Origin: Branchiibius cervicis
GTDB taxonomy: Bacteria; Actinomycetota; Actinomycetes; Actinomycetales; Dermatophilaceae
Length of the DNA: 64,000 nucleotides
NCBI RefSeq assembly: GCF_042661605.1
Contig: NZ_JBHSWJ010000002.1
Location: 2,542,001 to 2,606,000, forward strand
Reading direction: 5' to 3'
Positions 39,383 to 47,294 of the stretch are shown piece by piece. Each line of letters opens with the position of its first letter. Positions within the stretch are counted from its first letter, which is position 1. Below the pieces are notes generated by a model that saw only the letters and a list, made by a program, of their open reading frames with translations, had not been told where the DNA came from and searched no databases. The position numbers and the translations under genes were made by a program.

Positions 39383-40594
39383 CGCTCTTCAGGCTTTCCT
39401 TGATCGGGATCTGCGGCAGCACGCGGATCCGCCGCGGCACGGAGTAGTCGGGCAGTTGTTCGGCGGCATAGGAGACCAGGTCCTGGTCACTGACCTGCGC
39501 ACCGTCGGTCAGGACGACCTCGGCGACCACCATGTTGCCGACCAGCGGCGCTTTGCGACCGCGTACGGCGGCCCACGCCACCGCGGGGTGGTTGAGTAGG
39601 ACGTCGCGCACCTTGCCGGCCGAGGCCTTGGAACCGCCGACGTTGATCTCATCGGAGGCCAGCCGGCCGGTGATCAGCACGCGGTCGTCGGTGAGTTCGA
39701 CCCGGTCGCCGGTGCGGATGACGGCGTCCATCCCTTCGGCCGCGTGCGAGGAGGCGATCAGCAGTTCTTCGCCGTCCACCGACAGTCGCGGCCGGCCCGG
39801 GGTGTCCCGGTCCAGCCAGGCCCGGGGAACCCGGCATGCCCGTCGTGCACCGCGATCGCGGCGCCGGCTTCCGAAGAGGCGTAGATCCAGGAGATCCGGG
39901 CGTGCGGATACAGCTCGCGCAACTGGTCGAGGATCGCCTGGTCGACCGGTTCGCCGCCGAGGGTGATCTGCTGCAGCGGTAGCCGGGCCATCGTCTCCCC
40001 CGATCGGAAGATCGCCTGCCGCCAGAAGGTGGGGGTCCCCGAGGCGGCCGTCACGCCGTACTTCTCGGCCTTGGCCGGCCAGGAGTCCAACTCCGACGGC
40101 TCGACGAAGACGATGTCCTGCCCGGGCAGGGACAGCGACAGGGTCACCACCTGCCACCAGGCGTAGGCACCGGTGGCATAGGGGCACAGCCAGGTGCGCG
40201 GCGGCTGCTGCCCGCTCACCGTGGTCAGGGAGTCGAGGGTGTGCGCGACCTGCTTGGGGCGACCGGTGGAGCCGCTGGTGAGCAACCAGATACGCCCGGG
40301 CTCGGCGGCACGCTCGGTCAGCGCGGGGACGACATCATGGCCCTCGATGATCGCCAGACCGGCCTCGCGCAGTTCGGTCTCCTGCTCCTGCCCGATCCGG
40401 GTGCGGGCCGCGATCAGCGTCTCCCGGCCGGGGTCGAGCACGTGCGCCCAGACCGCGTGCGCGGCTTGAAGGTTGTTCGCGGTCAGGAAGGCCGCAGCCT
40501 GCGGCATGTCCTCCGGTGCCGCGCCCAGCTGCGCCCACGTCGTGACCGTGTCGCCTGCGACGACCCGGTTGCCAGCCCCTGCCGACTCGATCAA
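39375..40594 (-). CDS. Compact AMP-forming acyl-CoA/acyl-ACP ligase (apparent frameshift)
   Basis: An ANL-superfamily adenylating enzyme: RIWLLTSGSTGRPKQVAHT (P-loop), LGGEPVDQAILDQLRELYP and WIYASSEAGAAIAV. The C-terminal domain in the other frame has VLITGRLASDEINVGGSKAS and ends IPIKESLKSDV, with a Lys in the catalytic position. One base added in the G run 39834-39837 joins the halves (HDGHAGFPRAWLDRDTPG). About 407 residues, shorter than usual, with a reduced N-terminal part. Next to a lone ACP it probably loads an acyl or hydroxyacyl group onto it, comparable in logic to DltA and DltC. Substrate unknown. Confidence 0.85.
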
Positions 40595-40842
40595 GAGGTT
40601 TGCAGCTGGTCGACGAAGTCCAGGACGTCCGAAACGGTCTCGATGGAGCGCAGGCCGGGAGCATCGAAGTTGAGTTCTTCGTCCAACTCGTCCTCAACGC
40701 GCAGCGCCAGCTCGGAGAAGTCCAGGGAACGGAAGCCGATCTCCGAGAGCTGGGTGGAGTCGTCGGCGGGAAGCTGTTTGCCCTGCGCCGAGAGCACCTC
40801 CCCCATCAGGGTGCGTACCTGGTCGCGCGAGAGCGTGGCCAC
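40591..40842 (-). CDS. Acyl carrier protein
   Basis: 83 residues, acidic, four-helix carrier fold. The phosphopantetheine attachment site is the Ser in EIGFRSLDFSELALRVED, at about residue 39. GTG 40842 has GGAGG 7 bases upstream, so this operon head is leadered. The stop overlaps the ligase start by 4 bases. It is unlikely to be the housekeeping fatty-acid ACP, because it is tied to the ligase, reductase and glycosyltransferase genes and not to fab genes. It is divergent from the PseH-like gene, with a 47-base shared promoter region. Confidence 0.9.
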   Translation of the reverse strand: MATLSRDQVRTLMGEVLSAQGKQLPADDSTQLSEIGFRSLDFSELALRVEDELDEELNFDAPGLRSIETVSDVLDFVDQLQTS

Positions 40843-40877
40843 TTCAACCTCCGTGGTTGTGTTCGGGAATCACGGAG

Positions 40878-40883
40878 TAGTTT
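40878..40883 (+). promoter_or_regulatory. Putative -10 of a leaderless PseH-like transcript
   Basis: TAGTTT, 6 bases before GTG 40890, in the 47-base divergent region shared with the ACP gene. Confidence 0.5.
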
Positions 40884-40889
40884 AGCGAT

Positions 40890-41402
40890 GTGTTGCGAGC
40901 GGCTACGGACGACGACAAGGACCTGGCGCTGAAGTGGCGCAATCACCCAGTGGTGCGGGCGGTGTCGCTCCAACAGCAACCCATCAGCGAGGACGAGCAC
41001 GCGCAGTACTGGGCGTCCCTGAAGGACAACCCGCACCGCAAGGTCTACATCTACGAGCTGGCGGACACTCCCGCCGGGGTCGTGACGTTCTTCGACATCG
41101 ACGACGGCTACGCGATGTGGGGCTACTACCTGGACAACGACGGCTTGGAGGCGCGCGGTCAACTGCTGCCGGCCTGGATCAAGATTCAGCGCGAGGCCGT
41201 CAAGCTCGCGTTCGGTCCCACGGACAAGGGTGGGCTGGCGTTGGACGTGCTCGAAGGCGAGGTCCTCGAAGCCAACGAAGCGGTGCGTTCGATGAACAAG
41301 CGCAACGGTTTCGAGGAAGTCGGCGTCGACGATGTCGAGATCGACGGGCTGGTGACGGTGGTGCACCGGATCCGGCGGACCGTGCAGCCCGGCGACCGCT
41401 GA
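40890..41402 (+). CDS. pseH: GNAT acyltransferase, PseH-like (UDP-amino-sugar N-acetyltransferase)
   Basis: PseH acetylates the 4-amino group of the UDP-dideoxy-altrosamine intermediate in pseudaminic acid synthesis. 170 residues: MLRAATDDDKDLALKWRNHP, then VSLQQQPISEDEHAQYWASL, FFDIDDGYAMWGYYLDNDG and EVLEANEAVRSMNKRNGFEE. The WGYYL segment and the EVL..N..V....K..GF ending are typical of PseH rather than of general GNATs. The acyl donor is acetyl-CoA in known PseH, but the divergent ACP operon raises the possibility of an acyl-ACP donor here. The GTG start is set by the upstream -10. Confidence 0.8.
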   Translation: MLRAATDDDKDLALKWRNHPVVRAVSLQQQPISEDEHAQYWASLKDNPHRKVYIYELADTPAGVVTFFDIDDGYAMWGYYLDNDGLEARGQLLPAWIKIQREAVKLAFGPTDKGGLALDVLEGEVLEANEAVRSMNKRNGFEEVGVDDVEIDGLVTVVHRIRRTVQPGDR

Positions 41403-41410
41403 CCCGATCC

Positions 41411-41487
41411 ACCCTGATTTCCGACGAAACCGCCACAACTCGGTGTGCGCCTCGGCGATCAGACCCTGATCTTCGACGAAACCGCCA
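41411..41487. repeat. Imperfect 25-base direct repeat at the end of the LysR gene
   Basis: Copies at 41411-41435 and 41463-41487 share ACCCTGAT.T.CGACGAAACCGCCA (23 of 25). The second copy encodes the last residues of the LysR protein (MAVSSKIRV); the first lies outside it. The period is 52 bases. It is possibly a small tandem duplication. Confidence 0.55.
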
Positions 41488-42298
41488 TCAGTTCTGAGCC
41501 GCTCCGCGCAATGGCCACCCACTCGAATCGTCGCGGCGTCACCAACGGCACCACAGCAACGCCCGCAGGGGCCGGCGTGCTCGCGAGGCTGATCGCAACG
41601 CACTCCCCCGCTGCTACCCACCGCAGCGGGTTGAGACTGGAATCGGACTGCACGGCGTACGTCCCTGGGTTGATCCCGGCGTCGGCGAACAGGTCCCGCA
41701 CCAGCGCGACCCAGGACGGCGCGAACTCCTCCCGGGGCAGGTAATGCACCTCGTCCGCGGTCTGTGCGACCGTCACCTGATCCTGACCGGCGAGCGGGTG
41801 AGCTGCGGGTACGGCGAGTGACAGCTTCTCGCGCGACAGCACCTCGCGGGGCAGACCGGGGGCGACCTGCGGTCCCGCGATCGCCAGATCGAGGTCACCG
41901 CTGCGCAGGAGCCGCTCCTGCTCGGGCTCACCCAGGCGCAGCACCTGCACCGGCGCAGGCAACTGCTGCACCACCTGCCGCACGACGGCGAGCTCGTCAT
42001 CGACCACGCCCACCCGCAGCGTTCCTCCATCACGCGCGACCTGGGCGCCGCGCTCCAGTGCGGTGAGCGCCTGCCGAACGAACGGTTCGAAACGCTGGCC
42101 GGCTTCAGTGAGACGCATTCCGCCGGCGCCTCGTTCGAAAAGCGTTGCACCAACGGCCTTTTCGAGGCGTGCAATACGTGCGGAGAGGGCCGGCTGGGAG
42201 ATGCGCCGGGCGCGCGCGGCCGCGATCGTCGTACCCTCCTTGGTCACCGCCAGGAAATCCGCAAGCAGCTCGAAGTCGACGTCCATCCCGGCCATCAT
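41459..42298 (-). CDS. LysR-family transcriptional regulator
   Basis: 279 residues from ATG 42298 (ATG 42286 equally possible). The N-terminal winged helix has VDFELLADFLAVTKEGTTI, RISQPALSARIARLEKAVG and LFERGAGGMRLTEAGQRF. The effector-binding domain starts at about residue 95 (TLRVGVVDDELAVVRQV) and includes SLAVPAAHPLAGQDQVTV. It is isolated between the PseH-like gene and two small membrane-protein genes, so its target is unclear. Local regulation of the glycan genes is possible. Confidence 0.9.
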   Translation of the reverse strand: MMAGMDVDFELLADFLAVTKEGTTIAAARARRISQPALSARIARLEKAVGATLFERGAGGMRLTEAGQRFEPFVRQALTALERGAQVARDGGTLRVGVVDDELAVVRQVVQQLPAPVQVLRLGEPEQERLLRSGDLDLAIAGPQVAPGLPREVLSREKLSLAVPAAHPLAGQDQVTVAQTADEVHYLPREEFAPSWVALVRDLFADAGINPGTYAVQSDSSLNPLRWVAAGECVAISLASTPAPAGVAVVPLVTPRRFEWVAIARSGSELMAVSSKIRV

Positions 42299-42347
42299 CC
42301 ACCCGCCCGGGTGACCTACCGACCCCGGCGAGCGGCATGCTCTGCGC

Positions 42348-42761
42348 GTGGGGGACGCGGACGTCGTTGAGTATCAGGTGCCGAGGCCGGACATTCCGTG
42401 GCTACGGTGGGTGTGGGTCGCCGCCGTCGTGCTTGGGATCCTCACGATGGTCCTCAACTGGTTCACCAAACACCGGATCGCATGGCCCACTATCGGTTGG
42501 ATGGTCATCGCGGCCTGCTGGTTCGCTTATCAACGGGCCACCGCCGGACGACCGCGCCGACTCACCGCGGATGCCGACGCAATCCACCTGCCGCGACCCC
42601 TGAGGGACATTCCGTGGCGCGACGTCGACCACGTCCAGGCACCGACGCGATGGTCCGACGTCGTCCGGGTCGTCATGGACGACGGCACCGAGAAGCCCAC
42701 CGGATTCCCGCCCGAGTACGCCGAGCGGCTGGCTAGCGTCGGCAACAAGCCGCTGCAATGA
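42348..42761 (+). CDS. Small membrane protein, PH-like, paralogue of the next gene
   Basis: 137 residues from GTG 42348. Two hydrophobic helices (WVWVAAVVLGILTMVLNWF, WPTIGWMVIAACWFAYQ) precede a soluble part RRLTADADAIHLPRPLRDIP. The tail is DVVRVVMDDGTEKPTGFPPE followed by YAERLASVGNKPLQ. The layout (two helices, then a short bacterial PH-like beta domain) is shared with the next protein, which ends YAQQLADLGNKPLR. Function is unknown. CATGCT lies 6 bases upstream as a weak leaderless -10. The stop overlaps the next ATG by 4 bases. Confidence 0.72.
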   Translation: MGDADVVEYQVPRPDIPWLRWVWVAAVVLGILTMVLNWFTKHRIAWPTIGWMVIAACWFAYQRATAGRPRRLTADADAIHLPRPLRDIPWRDVDHVQAPTRWSDVVRVVMDDGTEKPTGFPPEYAERLASVGNKPLQ

Positions 42762-43165
42762 ACCGACCCACCGTGCTGCGCTACCGCAGCCAGTCCACGC
42801 GAGAGCGTCGCGGCTACTTCCTCATCGCTCTGCTCTACTGCACCGCGGCAGTCATTCGGGCGGCGTACGAACTCGCGCACGGCGGCTCACCGGCTGACGT
42901 GGCGCCACGGCTCGTCGTGCGGCTGGTCCTCGCTGCACTCATCCTGTTGCTGGTCGTGAAGTACCGCGACTCAGCCGGCGTTGCTGACCGCACCGGCGTC
43001 CGCGGGTTCGCGCAGAAGGACGTCGTCTGGCCGGAGGTGGCGGCCGTGACCATCCAAGACGATGAGGCGGTGCTCGTACTCACCGACGGGACCAAGCGGC
43101 GTACCCGCTTCCCGGGATCGTACGCACAGCAGCTGGCGGACCTGGGCAACAAGCCGCTGCGGTGA
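42758..43165 (+). CDS. Small membrane protein, PH-like, second paralogue
   Basis: 135 residues. Basic start (MNRPTVLRYRSQSTRERRG), two helices (YFLIALLYCTAAVIRAAYEL, LVVRLVLAALILLLVV), then a short beta-rich domain WPEVAAVTIQDDEAVLVLTD. The tail GTKRRTRFPGSYAQQLADLG plus NKPLR matches the end of the preceding protein. Translation is coupled through ATGA. No function can be assigned; both probably sit in the membrane with the soluble domain inside. Confidence 0.72.
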   Translation: MNRPTVLRYRSQSTRERRGYFLIALLYCTAAVIRAAYELAHGGSPADVAPRLVVRLVLAALILLLVVKYRDSAGVADRTGVRGFAQKDVVWPEVAAVTIQDDEAVLVLTDGTKRRTRFPGSYAQQLADLGNKPLR

Positions 43166-43245
43166 CCTGGGCCTATCGGCCCGGCGGATAGGCTGATCCG
43201 TAATCGCAGTTGGACACTGCCGCACCCGTGACGAAGGCTAGGTAC

Positions 43246-44307
43246 ATGAGCACGCAACTTCCCGACATCACGATCGGCAAGCACTCCATCGGCCCGGACC
43301 ACGCGCCGTTCATCATCGCCGAGGTCTCCGGCAACCACGACGGTTCGCTCGACAAGGCGCTCGACATCGTCCGCATGGTCGCCGACTCCGGTGCCCAGGC
43401 GATCAAACTGCAGACCTACAAGCCGGAGACGATCACGATCGACTCCGACGCCCCCGATTTCCGCCTGTCCGACGGCCACGAGCTGTGGGGCGGGCGCACC
43501 CTGTGGGACCTCTACACCGAGGCGCACACCCCGTGGGAGTGGCACGAGCCGATCTTCCGGCTCGCCAACGACCTCGGCCTGACCTGCTTCTCCAGTCCCT
43601 TCGACGCGACGGCGATCGACCTCCTGGAGTCGCTGGACACCCCGGCCTACAAGATCGCCAGCTCCGAGATCGTCGACCTGCCGCTGATCCGCCTGGCCGC
43701 GAGCAAGGGCAAGCCCATCATCATCTCCACCGGGATGGCCTCGATCAGTGAGATCGACGCCGCGGTGAGCGCGGCCCGCGAGACCGGCAACGAGCAGATC
43801 ATCGTGTTGTCCTGCACCGCCGACTACCCGGCCAACCCGGAGGACTCCAACCTTCGTGGCATCCCGGTGATGCGCGACGCGTTCAACGCCCACATCGGCC
43901 TGTCGGACCACACCCCCGGCATCGGCGCACCGCTCGCCGCGGTCGCGTTCGGCGCGGTCGTCATCGAGAAGCACGTCACCCTGGCCCGCGAGGGCGGCGG
44001 CGTCGACTCCTCCTTCTCCCTCGAACCGGACGAATTGCGTGCACTGGTGCGCGAGTCCGAGGTGGCGTGGCAGTGCCTGGGCGAAGCCCGCATCGGCGCC
44101 ACCCCTGGTGAACGCGAGGGCCTGCGCTTCCGCCGCTCGCTCTACGTCGTCGAGGACGTCAAGGCCGGTGACGTGGTGACGCCGGCGAACGTCCGTTCCA
44201 TCCGGCCGGCCCTCGGGTTGGCTCCGGACCTGTTCCGGATCGTCGAGGGGCGCACGTTCACCGCCGACGTGGCCCGCGGTACGGCGCTGTCCTGGGATCT
44301 GATCTGA
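43246..44307 (+). CDS. pseI: Pseudaminic acid synthase (PseI, NeuB family)
   Basis: Condenses PEP with 2,4-diacetamido-2,4,6-trideoxy-altrose to form pseudaminic acid. 353 residues from ATG 43246 (AAGG 8 bases upstream). A NeuB TIM barrel has FIIAEVSGNHDGSLDKAL, IKLQTYKPETITID, LTCFSSPFDATAIDLLESL and PIIISTGMASISEIDAAV. GLSDHTPGIGAPLAAVA and IEKHVTLAREGGGVDSSFSL follow, and then a C-terminal SAF (antifreeze-like) domain. The GG.D..FSLEP form agrees with PseI rather than sialate or legionaminate synthases. It is separated by 25 bases from the WbdD-like gene. Confidence 0.92.
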   Translation: MSTQLPDITIGKHSIGPDHAPFIIAEVSGNHDGSLDKALDIVRMVADSGAQAIKLQTYKPETITIDSDAPDFRLSDGHELWGGRTLWDLYTEAHTPWEWHEPIFRLANDLGLTCFSSPFDATAIDLLESLDTPAYKIASSEIVDLPLIRLAASKGKPIIISTGMASISEIDAAVSAARETGNEQIIVLSCTADYPANPEDSNLRGIPVMRDAFNAHIGLSDHTPGIGAPLAAVAFGAVVIEKHVTLAREGGGVDSSFSLEPDELRALVRESEVAWQCLGEARIGATPGEREGLRFRRSLYVVEDVKAGDVVTPANVRSIRPALGLAPDLFRIVEGRTFTADVARGTALSWDLI

Positions 44308-44319
44308 TCAGCGCCCAAC

Positions 44320-44325
44320 TAAGCT
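44320..44325 (+). promoter_or_regulatory. Putative -10 of a leaderless transcript of the WbdD-like gene
   Basis: TAAGCT, 7 bases before ATG 44333. Confidence 0.5.
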
Positions 44326-44332
44326 GACCTCC

Positions 44333-46183
44333 ATGACCGAACAGGCTGAGCACACCGGCATCCGGCAGGACTCCGTATCCGGCGCAACCGTGATCGTCGG
44401 AGACATGATCGCCTGGTCCGATCTGAGCGAGTTGACCGCGCCCGGGGCCACGGCCGCGGTCGTCGAGCGCCTCGTGGCCGGCTCCGCTCCGCAGACGGTC
44501 CTGCTCGCCGGTCCGCGCGCGGGACTGCTTCTGCCGCAGCTGCCGACGACCGCCCGGATCGACGTCCTCACCCGCTCGCTGGACGACGTCCGGACCCTGG
44601 AGATCCTCGGCGGGATGCACTCGCGGGTGTCCTACTTCTGCGGCGGCTTCCTCGACTTCGACCCCGAACGGCACTACGACCTGGTCGTGGCCCTCGGCGG
44701 CCCGCAACGGCTGCTCAGCCCCGACCGGACCGGGCTGACGATCGGCGAGACGATCAACCGTCTGAGCGAGGTCCTCACCGAGGACGGCGTGCTGGTGACC
44801 GACCTGGCCAACGAGCTGGGGCTGACCGACCTGGTGCGCGCCGTACCCGATCCGCAGACGGAGGAGGACGTCGCCTGGTGGATCGGCGCCGACGGCTTCA
44901 GTGAGCGCGCCACCTACGCCCGTGAGCGGGACGGTCTGCTGGCCGCAGCCGGACTGACCTGCCACTCGACGTACGCCGCGCTCCCGAACCTGGACGCGCA
45001 CAACCTACTGGTCTCCCGGGACATCGCCACCGACGCGGGTCGCGTCGAAGCCGTGCGCGCCGTCGCCGCCCAGGTCACCACCCAGGAACTGACCGAACTG
45101 CCGGTGCTGCGCGATGTGCACGCCACACTCGACCGGGTCACGGCCGCAGGTCAGTTGGACGACCTGGCTCCTGCCTGGCTGATCGTCGCCGGCAAGAGCC
45201 CGGCAACCCGCACCGCGCTACCGGACGTGGTCTACGTCGAGACCGGGCCCACACGGTGGACCCAGCGGCTGGTGCTGGAGGGTGATTCGGTCACGCGTTC
45301 GTGGAGCGACGGAGGTCAGGACGCCGACCGCAGCGAGGTCGACCTGACCCGGACCCTCCAGGTCGAATTCCCCGTCGGGGTCACCCTGGAAACGCGCCTG
45401 CGATCGGCTGCCGCGACCCGTCAGCAATCGGCCATCCGGCCGCTGGTCCGCCGGTACGCCGAGTGGCTGGAGGACGCTTCGGCCTGGCCGACCGATGTCG
45501 CCGCCCAACGCGTCTTCGCCACACCGGACAACGTCCTGATGAGTGACGACGGGCTGACCCTGCTGGACCGGACCTGGAGCCGGGCGGGGATCGTGTCGGC
45601 CGGTGACACCCTCGTGCGCGGCTTGCGGACCTTCGCTACTCGCTTGCTCGCCACCGGCGGCGCGCACCCCTGGCGGGTCGGGGTCACCCCCGATGAGCTG
45701 ACCGTCACGCTCGCCGCGATGGCCGGCTTCTCCGTCACGCCGGCCGACATCGCACGAGTTGCCAACACCTCGGCACACATCCGGGCGACGCTGCTGGGAA
45801 CGCCGGGCATGGCCGACGAACTGCTCGAACTGGACCTGGAAAGCGGTCGCCATGCCCGCGACCTGCCCGCCGCCGATCAGGCCGGTTATCGAGAGCTGTT
45901 GACCCGGCTGCGCGCCGGATCCAGCGAAATGCGTCAGAAGGACGGTCAGATCGCCTGGCTGGAGGGCACTCTGCGGCATCGGGATCGCTACATCCGGCGC
46001 TTGGAGAAGACGATCGAGAACTACGAAACGACCCTGACCTACAAGGCCGTCGACCTGATGCGCGCCCCGCGCAGGATCGCCACCAACCGTGCGGTGTCGA
46101 TGGCCAAGTCGACCGCGGACCAGGTGTTGCCGCCCGGCGCCATGAGCAAGGCCCGCAACCTGGCCAAGCGATTGGGCGACTAG
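44333..46183 (+). CDS. WbdD-like protein: methyltransferase-like, kinase-like and coiled-coil parts
   Basis: 616 residues, intact. Residues about 55-200 look like a degenerate methyltransferase Rossmann domain (VLLAGPRAGLLLPQL, YDLVVALGGPQRLL, LTEDGVLVTDLANELG). Residues about 370-425 carry ATPDNVLMSDDGLTLLDRTW, which resembles the catalytic and metal segments of sugar-kinase-like folds. Residues about 530-575 form a heptad-rich coiled coil (RQKDGQIAWLEGTLRHRDRY onward), with a basic C-terminal helix. This order matches WbdD, the chain terminator and length ruler of ABC-exported O antigens. With an ABC exporter in the locus this role is attractive but inferred. Confidence 0.6.
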   Translation: MTEQAEHTGIRQDSVSGATVIVGDMIAWSDLSELTAPGATAAVVERLVAGSAPQTVLLAGPRAGLLLPQLPTTARIDVLTRSLDDVRTLEILGGMHSRVSYFCGGFLDFDPERHYDLVVALGGPQRLLSPDRTGLTIGETINRLSEVLTEDGVLVTDLANELGLTDLVRAVPDPQTEEDVAWWIGADGFSERATYARERDGLLAAAGLTCHSTYAALPNLDAHNLLVSRDIATDAGRVEAVRAVAAQVTTQELTELPVLRDVHATLDRVTAAGQLDDLAPAWLIVAGKSPATRTALPDVVYVETGPTRWTQRLVLEGDSVTRSWSDGGQDADRSEVDLTRTLQVEFPVGVTLETRLRSAAATRQQSAIRPLVRRYAEWLEDASAWPTDVAAQRVFATPDNVLMSDDGLTLLDRTWSRAGIVSAGDTLVRGLRTFATRLLATGGAHPWRVGVTPDELTVTLAAMAGFSVTPADIARVANTSAHIRATLLGTPGMADELLELDLESGRHARDLPAADQAGYRELLTRLRAGSSEMRQKDGQIAWLEGTLRHRDRYIRRLEKTIENYETTLTYKAVDLMRAPRRIATNRAVSMAKSTADQVLPPGAMSKARNLAKRLGD

Positions 46184-46190
46184 GGACCGG

Positions 46191-47294
46191 TCAGGAGCCG
46201 ATGCCCGGCGTCGAAGGTTCGGCGTCGGTGCGAGCCGGTTCACTCACCGTGCTCGGCTCGTTGGGTTCGGTCGAGGTCGTCTCCGCGGTCGCCTCCACGG
46301 CGATGGTCTCCTCGGTGAGCTCTTCGTCCACCTCGGTGACCAGGCCGTCGGAGGACTCGGCCTCGACCGGTGCCCGGTGGGCGTTGACCCGGGCGCGGCG
46401 TGACGCGGCGCGGTTGCTGCGCTTCTCCTCCAGCGGCGGCGCCGGCGGTGGTGGCAGCGGATGGGTCAGCACATCGCCCCAGCCGAAGACGTCGATGATC
46501 TCCGTCTCGGGCAGCACATGGTCCAGGCCGAGTTCGTCCGCTGCCACGCCGTAGGCGTAGTCGCGTGGGACCGAGAACTGGTGCATCTGCGGCCACATCC
46601 GGCGCGGCTTGCTGGCGCCGCCCAGGATCGCGTGATCGGCCTCGAGTTCCATCGGGTCGCCGTAGACCCCGACCTCGTTGCCCGCCGTCGCGCCGTACAG
46701 CACGGCGCTGCTCATCCGGTTGGAGACGACGCGCTTGTGCCGGCGCATCTCGGCCAGCTGCCGGTAGAGGAACGCCACGTCGGTGTCCTGCCAGAGATAT
46801 CCCCGCTGGCCGTGCGTGATCACCCGGACGCCCGCAGCTTCGTACTCGCGCCGCACCTCCGGATTGTCGAACTCGTTCCAGTGCAGGCAGACGGTGATCG
46901 GCACGTCGCCCTCGGCGGCCTTGATCTCCTCGACGTATTCGGTGTGACTGCCGACGACCTGCTGACCCTCCCAGCCGTGGAACGGGTAGACGATGGTCCC
47001 GGTGCGTTCGGGCGCATCGGCCAGCCAGTCGCGCTGCTTCTCCAGTTCCAGCAGGTACAGCCACGGCGCCCCGACCGTCACGTAGTCCCGCAAACCATCG
47101 GCCCAGCCGCGACGTGCGCAGGCCTGCGACCACACGAATTTGGGGTAACGCGGCGCGAACACTGTGCCGACGGCGAAACCGTCGTGCATGTTCCAGCCGT
47201 GCTGCAGGTAACCCCACATCCGCGGCGGCTCCTCGAGCCCGACGTACCGGGCCATGATGTGCGCGTGCCCGTAGAAATGGTTGGCGTGATGCAT
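46191..47294 (-). CDS. Glycosyltransferase-like protein of the Pse locus, unrecognised family
   Basis: 367 residues from ATG 47294; the long open frame upstream is a shadow of pseC. The N-terminal part has MHHANHFYGHAHIMARYVGL, WGYLQHGWNMHDGFAVG, VTVGAPWLYLLELEKQRDW and IVYPFHGWEGQQVVGSHTEY. Later come VPITVCLHWNEFDN and MSSAVLYGATAGNEVGVYG. This reads like the C-terminal half of GT-B transferases that act on surface glycans, but I cannot name the family. The last 90 residues are acidic, Thr/Glu/Pro-rich and probably disordered. It is joined to pseC by a TGATG stop/start, so made in ratio with PseB and PseC. The conserved His and Trp residues may mark the active site. Confidence 0.65.
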   Translation of the reverse strand: MHHANHFYGHAHIMARYVGLEEPPRMWGYLQHGWNMHDGFAVGTVFAPRYPKFVWSQACARRGWADGLRDYVTVGAPWLYLLELEKQRDWLADAPERTGTIVYPFHGWEGQQVVGSHTEYVEEIKAAEGDVPITVCLHWNEFDNPEVRREYEAAGVRVITHGQRGYLWQDTDVAFLYRQLAEMRRHKRVVSNRMSSAVLYGATAGNEVGVYGDPMELEADHAILGGASKPRRMWPQMHQFSVPRDYAYGVAADELGLDHVLPETEIIDVFGWGDVLTHPLPPPPAPPLEEKRSNRAASRRARVNAHRAPVEAESSDGLVTEVDEELTEETIAVEATAETTSTEPNEPSTVSEPARTDAEPSTPGIGS

